Shown: in pieces, positions 60,298-64,000 of the stretch
Layout of the letters: each line of letters starts with the position of its first letter
Position numbering within the stretch: position 1 is the first letter of the stretch
Source: UBA3210 sp963653535
Lineage (GTDB): Bacteria; Bacillota_I; Bacilli_A; RFN20; CAG-449
DNA length: 64,000 nt
Assembly (NCBI GenBank): GCA_963653535.1
Contig: CAVJWU010000001.1
Location: 1-64,000 of the forward strand
Reading direction: 5' to 3'
Position numbers and translations under genes: made by a program
The notes under the pieces: model-generated
Seen by the model: the letters and a program-made list of their open reading frames with translations, nothing else
Databases searched by the model: none
What the model was told of the DNA's origin: nothing

Positions 60298-62844
60298 ATG
60301 AAAAAGAAAATTGAAATTAATAGAATTACTCCTAATGTCAATGAAGGATTAAATGATAAACAAATCGAAGAAAGAATTAACGGGGGATTTATTAATAAAA
60401 GTAAATCCGATAACGAAAAATCTTATTTAAGAATTATATTTGATAATTTCTTTAATTCTTTTAATGTTGTTTTAATGTCGATTTGTTTAGTCTTCCTTTT
60501 CTTTGTTATCTATTTAAATGCTTCGGGAAATAAGAATGTCGCGGATACTTATTTTGGCTATTCTAAATTTACTTTTATAATTCCTGTCTTTATTAATTCA
60601 ATTATTGGAAGTGTTCAAGAAATTCATTCTAAGATTGTTCTTCATAAAATTAATATTGTTAATAAAGCTAAAGCAAAAGTTATTAGAAATGGTAAAGAAG
60701 AAATTATTTATTCTGATGAAATTCTTCTTGATGATATCATTATTCTTAATGCTGGTGATCAAGTTTTATGTGATATTGTCGTTATAGAAGGTAATATCGA
60801 AATTGATGAATCTTTATTAACGGGTGAATCTGATTTAATTAAAAAAGGCGATGGAGATAAGTTATTATCAGGATCTAGCGTTATCGTTGGCTCATGTAAA
60901 GGTAAAGTAATTTCTGTTGGAGAAGATACTTACGCGAATAAATTATCAAGTAAAGTTAAATCTATTTCAAAAAATAAATCAGAATTAATGGTATCAATCT
61001 TTACCTTAATTAAATTTTTAGCATTGGTTTTAATCGGTATTGTTATTGTTGTTATTTCAACATTGGTTTATAAAGTTGCTCGTTGGGGTAATGATCCTTC
61101 CGTTTGGAGCGAAGATTTATCAATTACTTATTCATTATCTAGCGCTTCTACTTGGGCAAGAATTGTTCTTACTGCTGGAGCTTTCGCGATAGGAGTAATT
61201 CCAACTGGATTAGTACTTTTAACTTCTTTAACACTCGCAATATCAATTGTTAAATTAGCGAAAGAAAATACTTTAATTCAAGATTTATATTCTTTAGAAA
61301 ATTTATCGCGAGTAGATACTATTTGTTTAGATAAAACAGGGACTTTAACAGATGGAACGATGGAGGTAACACGCGAAATAACATTCATTAATAAAGAAGA
61401 AGTTCTTACCTTTATTAAAGAATTTAATTTTGCTTCTACAGATAATAATTCCACCGCGGTGGCATTAAAAAATAAATATCAAACTAAAGAAATAAAGAAT
61501 TATTCTTACATACCTTTTTCTAGTAAAGATAAATGTTCTTCTTTAGTTTATGATGATAAAACTAAACTTACTTTAGGAGCACCTGATTATTTGATTTCTC
61601 CTTCATCAAAAGAATATGAAATAGTAAAGAAAGAATCTTCTTTAGGTAGTAGAGTTATCGCCTTAAAGAAAGATGAAACTTTAATCGCTTTATTCATCTT
61701 AAAAGATAATATTAGAAAATCAGCGAAAGATACTATCGCTTATTTTTATGAAAATAATCTCGATATTAAGATTATTTCTGGCGATAATCCTTTAACGGTC
61801 AGTTATATCGCGCATGAATGCGGAGTAAAAGATACATCTAAATACATTTCTTTAGAAAATGTTAAAGATGAAGAGATACCTTCTTTAGTCGATAATTATA
61901 CGATATTTGCCCGTGTTTCTCCTGAACAAAAGAAATTAATTATTGAAGCTTTACAAGCAAAAAATAAAAAAGTAGGGATGACTGGTGATGGAGTAAATGA
62001 TATCTTAGCTTTAAGAAAGGCTAATGCTTCTATTACCTTTAAAAAGGCTACGGATGCAGCTAAAGCTTGTAGTGATGTCGTATTAATGGATGATGATTTT
62101 GTCCATTTAAAAGAAGTTATTTCACAAGGCCGAAGAGTAGTTAATAACATTCAAAGATCAGCCACCCTCTTCTTAATGAAAACAACTTGCTTTGTTTTAT
62201 TATCATTATTATTAATACCATTTAAGAAAGGACAAATGTTCTTCAGCGTAGAAAATATTTACCTTATGCAGTTTAGTATCATCGCTCTTGGCGGTTTCTT
62301 ACTTTCTTTAGAAAGTTCTAAAGAACCTATTAAAGGAAATTTTAAAGATAATGTTTTATTTAAAGCCTTACTTTCTGGAACATTTATGACTTTCGCAGCT
62401 CTATTACCGATTTTAATTAATCAAATTGCTTTACTTTGTTCTTCTAATGTCATATTTAATAACTCAAATGTTAGTACGATGATTTCTTTATTAACGACAA
62501 TTTCTGGATTAATTGTGCTAATTTGTATGACTTATCCACATAATAAATATCGTAAAGGAGTATTAATCGTTACTTTCTTATCTACTTTTGTAGCTGGATT
62601 ATTCTCTCCAACAAGTTTTATTGGAGGTAAAGCAACTACCTTTTCAATGATTAAATCAGAAGATGGAAATATCTTCCATGCGCAGTTCTTTAAAGAAATG
62701 TTTCAACCTTGGAACTGTCCTTCATTAATCGCTTTAAATGAACAAGCATTACAAACTTATTTAACTCTAGGTTTATTCATTCTTATCGGCTTACCTTTAT
62801 ATATCTTTTTATTAAAATTTATTACTGAAAAGATAAGAAAATAA
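60298..62844 (+). CDS. P-type cation-transporting ATPase (CtpE-like)
   Basis: 848 residues. N-terminal actuator with 'LLTGESD', phosphorylation site 'DKTGTLTDG' with D345, 'KVGMTGDGVNDILALRKA' hinge motif, and about 8-10 membrane spans. The segment 'GAFAIGVIPTGLVLLTSLTLAISIVKLAKENTLIQDLYSLENLSRVDTICLD' resembles CtpE and related Firmicutes ATPases, for which calcium uptake has been shown in mycobacteria. Calcium here is an inference; magnesium is also possible. Co-transcribed with the lipase-like lipoprotein. Confidence 0.82.
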   Translation: MKKKIEINRITPNVNEGLNDKQIEERINGGFINKSKSDNEKSYLRIIFDNFFNSFNVVLMSICLVFLFFVIYLNASGNKNVADTYFGYSKFTFIIPVFINSIIGSVQEIHSKIVLHKINIVNKAKAKVIRNGKEEIIYSDEILLDDIIILNAGDQVLCDIVVIEGNIEIDESLLTGESDLIKKGDGDKLLSGSSVIVGSCKGKVISVGEDTYANKLSSKVKSISKNKSELMVSIFTLIKFLALVLIGIVIVVISTLVYKVARWGNDPSVWSEDLSITYSLSSASTWARIVLTAGAFAIGVIPTGLVLLTSLTLAISIVKLAKENTLIQDLYSLENLSRVDTICLDKTGTLTDGTMEVTREITFINKEEVLTFIKEFNFASTDNNSTAVALKNKYQTKEIKNYSYIPFSSKDKCSSLVYDDKTKLTLGAPDYLISPSSKEYEIVKKESSLGSRVIALKKDETLIALFILKDNIRKSAKDTIAYFYENNLDIKIISGDNPLTVSYIAHECGVKDTSKYISLENVKDEEIPSLVDNYTIFARVSPEQKKLIIEALQAKNKKVGMTGDGVNDILALRKANASITFKKATDAAKACSDVVLMDDDFVHLKEVISQGRRVVNNIQRSATLFLMKTTCFVLLSLLLIPFKKGQMFFSVENIYLMQFSIIALGGFLLSLESSKEPIKGNFKDNVLFKALLSGTFMTFAALLPILINQIALLCSSNVIFNNSNVSTMISLLTTISGLIVLICMTYPHNKYRKGVLIVTFLSTFVAGLFSPTSFIGGKATTFSMIKSEDGNIFHAQFFKEMFQPWNCPSLIALNEQALQTYLTLGLFILIGLPLYIFLLKFITEKIRK

Positions 62845-63096
62845 TTTTGATAAAATCTAATCTAACGTAGAAGTAGATATGTTTACAAAAAGAAGAATGC
62901 TTATTCTTTATTATTTAATTTAATATATAACTTTATTTGTTTTATCCTATTTAATAATTAAATGTATCATTTCTTTACCATTAGGAAATTATTGATTGAG
63001 AAAACTTAATCATCGCTTACGTGGAAGATTATTATCATCTTTTAGTTTCTAGAGTTTATAATCTCTTCTAGTACGATAATAACGATATTTAAATAG
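62845..63096. other. non-coding region with possible stem-loop
   Basis: No gene. Around 63030-63080 a TTATTATC...GATAATAA helix encloses a CTAGA-rich one, which may be a structured RNA or decayed DNA. Confidence 0.3.
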
Positions 63097-63136
63097 AAAA
63101 AGAGCTTGAAAACAATTGTTTTCAGGCTCTTTTTAT
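63097..63136. terminator. bidirectional terminator
   Basis: A stem of about 17 pairs, from AAAAGAGCTTGAAAACA (63097-63114 region) with TTGTTTTCAGGCTCTTTT, one G-U pair, A-run and T-run at the ends. It ends the minus-strand ABC transporter gene. Confidence 0.9.
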
Positions 63137-64000
63137 TAAGCTTTAACTTCTTGATCTTTATATTGAAGTTTATAAAGGTTGTAATAATAACCATGTTTTT
63201 TTAATAATTCTTGGTGATTACCACTTTCAATGATTTTACCTTTTTGTAAACAGATAATATTATCGGAATGTTGGATTGTCGATAATCTATGAGCGACGAT
63301 TAACATCGTTCCGACATTCATCATTTTAAGAAGAGAATTTTGAATGACTTTTTCAGTTTCTGTATCAATATTCGCGGTTGCTTCATCAAGAATTAATATT
63401 TGAGGATTATGAACAATAGTTCTAGCGAAACTTAATAATTGTCTTTCACCACTTGAGAAGTTATTGCCTCCTTCTTTAACTGGTTCATTTATTCCGTTTG
63501 GTTGTTTATTAATTACTTGATCAGCGTTAACATATTTTACTGCTTGATCAATTTGTTCATCACTAATTTCATCATCTCTTAAATTAATATTAGATTTAAT
63601 CGTTCCCGAGAAGAGGAAGACATCTTGTAACATTTGACCAATACCTTTTCTTAATGATTCAATCTTAATATTCTTAATATCAATACCATCAATTAAGATT
63701 TGTCCTTTTGTCACATCGTAGTTTCTTACGATTAATTGTAAGATAGTTGATTTACCTGCCCCAGTCGCTCCGACAAAAGCGACTGTTTGTTTAGGATAGA
63801 TATGGAAAGAAACATCTTGTAAGACCCATTCGCCTTCTTTATAAGCAAACCAAACATTTTTGAATTCGATTTCACCTTTAAATTTAGTTATTTCAATCGC
63901 ATCTTCTTTATCTTCAAAATTAGGTTTAGTATCTAATAAATTATATAATCTTTCACTAGAAGTAAAAGCACGTTGAAGTTCATTTAATCTATCTGCGAGA
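63136..64000 (-). CDS. ABC exporter, ATPase half (5' part beyond the window)
   Basis: The frame is open from the stop at 63136 past 63714 to the window edge, so the internal start at 63714 is not real. Visible are the end of the membrane domain ('ELQRAFTSSERLYNLLD'), Walker A 'VGATGAGKST', 'SSGERQLLSFARTI' signature, Walker B 'ILILDEATANID' and 'VAHRLSTI'. This is an MsbA/LmrA-type exporter, probably half of a heterodimer. Substrate unknown. Confidence 0.92.
   Translation of the reverse strand, partial: LADRLNELQRAFTSSERLYNLLDTKPNFEDKEDAIEITKFKGEIEFKNVWFAYKEGEWVLQDVSFHIYPKQTVAFVGATGAGKSTILQLIVRNYDVTKGQILIDGIDIKNIKIESLRKGIGQMLQDVFLFSGTIKSNINLRDDEISDEQIDQAVKYVNADQVINKQPNGINEPVKEGGNNFSSGERQLLSFARTIVHNPQILILDEATANIDTETEKVIQNSLLKMMNVGTMLIVAHRLSTIQHSDNIICLQKGKIIESGNHQELLKKHGYYYNLYKLQYKDQEVKA

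Noticed and set aside
1..64000. Mycoplasma genetic code (TGA as Trp)
   Set aside because: TGA ends several intact genes (for example at 41636 and 53498), and Trp is encoded by TGG throughout.
1..64000. CRISPR arrays, insertion sequences, tRNA or rRNA genes
   Set aside because: No regular spaced repeats, transposase genes or tRNA-like cloverleaf signals were found on reading through the intergenic regions.

Overview
The window is a 64 kb piece of an AT-rich, low-GC Gram-positive (Firmicutes/Bacilli-type) genome. The evidence is recU, dnaD next to nth, gene starts of the AGGAG/GAGGTG type, a T-box leader, cre-type operators and many lipoproteins with a short signal and a lipobox Cys. TGA is used as a stop (for example the exporter ending at 41636), so this is the standard bacterial code and not the mycoplasma code. 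The carbohydrate gene content (GH3, GH28, two GH31, KduD, two sugar symporters, a sulfoquinovose pathway) suggests an uncultured gut or rumen Bacilli lineage feeding on plant material. The exact taxon cannot be read from the sequence.

Layout. 1-786: a composition break. The first ~590 bases are clearly richer in GC and hold the end of an ATPase and a truncated WYL-type regulator, joined directly to the tail of a second ATPase in AT-rich DNA. 826-3820 (minus): a FAD oxidoreductase and an M3 peptidase lipoprotein. 3914-8354: guanylate kinase-like protein, M29 aminopeptidase, MBL-fold lipoprotein, a small unknown protein and a tyrosine phosphatase. 8448-14072: one run with nitroreductase, cysteine desulfurase, a TtcA-like tRNA thiolase, a lipoprotein with a barnase-like RNase domain, a double-thioredoxin lipoprotein and a hydrolase. 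14299-15948: a diguanylate cyclase. 16059-18934: a methionine T-box leader and metN-metI-metQ, followed by a LysR regulator. 20054-31022: hemolysin III, KduD, TrpS, GH28, a YubB/Api92-like protein, a GltD-like oxidoreductase, a second diguanylate cyclase, low-molecular-weight phosphatase, CCA transferase, DnaD and endonuclease III. 31150-34923: GH3, RecU and a DEDD exonuclease.

The most coherent system is at 35419-47719. One operon on the plus strand encodes a YihQ-like sulfoquinovosidase, a transaldolase, a YihU-like sulfolactaldehyde reductase, a fucose-isomerase-fold sugar isomerase, a DUF4867-like protein, a TauE/SafE exporter and a ROK repressor. This is the gene set expected for sulfoquinovose breakdown by the sulfofructose transaldolase route. 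A convergent operon encodes a GPH-family symporter, a type B carboxylesterase and a second GH31. The same perfect 13-base palindrome (TTAAGTCACTTAA) lies in front of both operons, at the transcription start of the first, which points to one shared repressor, most simply the ROK protein.

47824-64000: a phosphatase lipoprotein, GDPD plus sugar transporter under a cre site, HAD phosphatase, small lipoprotein, a pair of coupled surface proteins with a shared TFSWF signal motif, TetR, an XRE regulator fused to a large membrane domain, a lipase-like lipoprotein, a CtpE-like P-type ATPase, and the C-terminal half of an ABC exporter that runs off the end. No rRNA, tRNA, CRISPR array, insertion sequence or prophage was seen.
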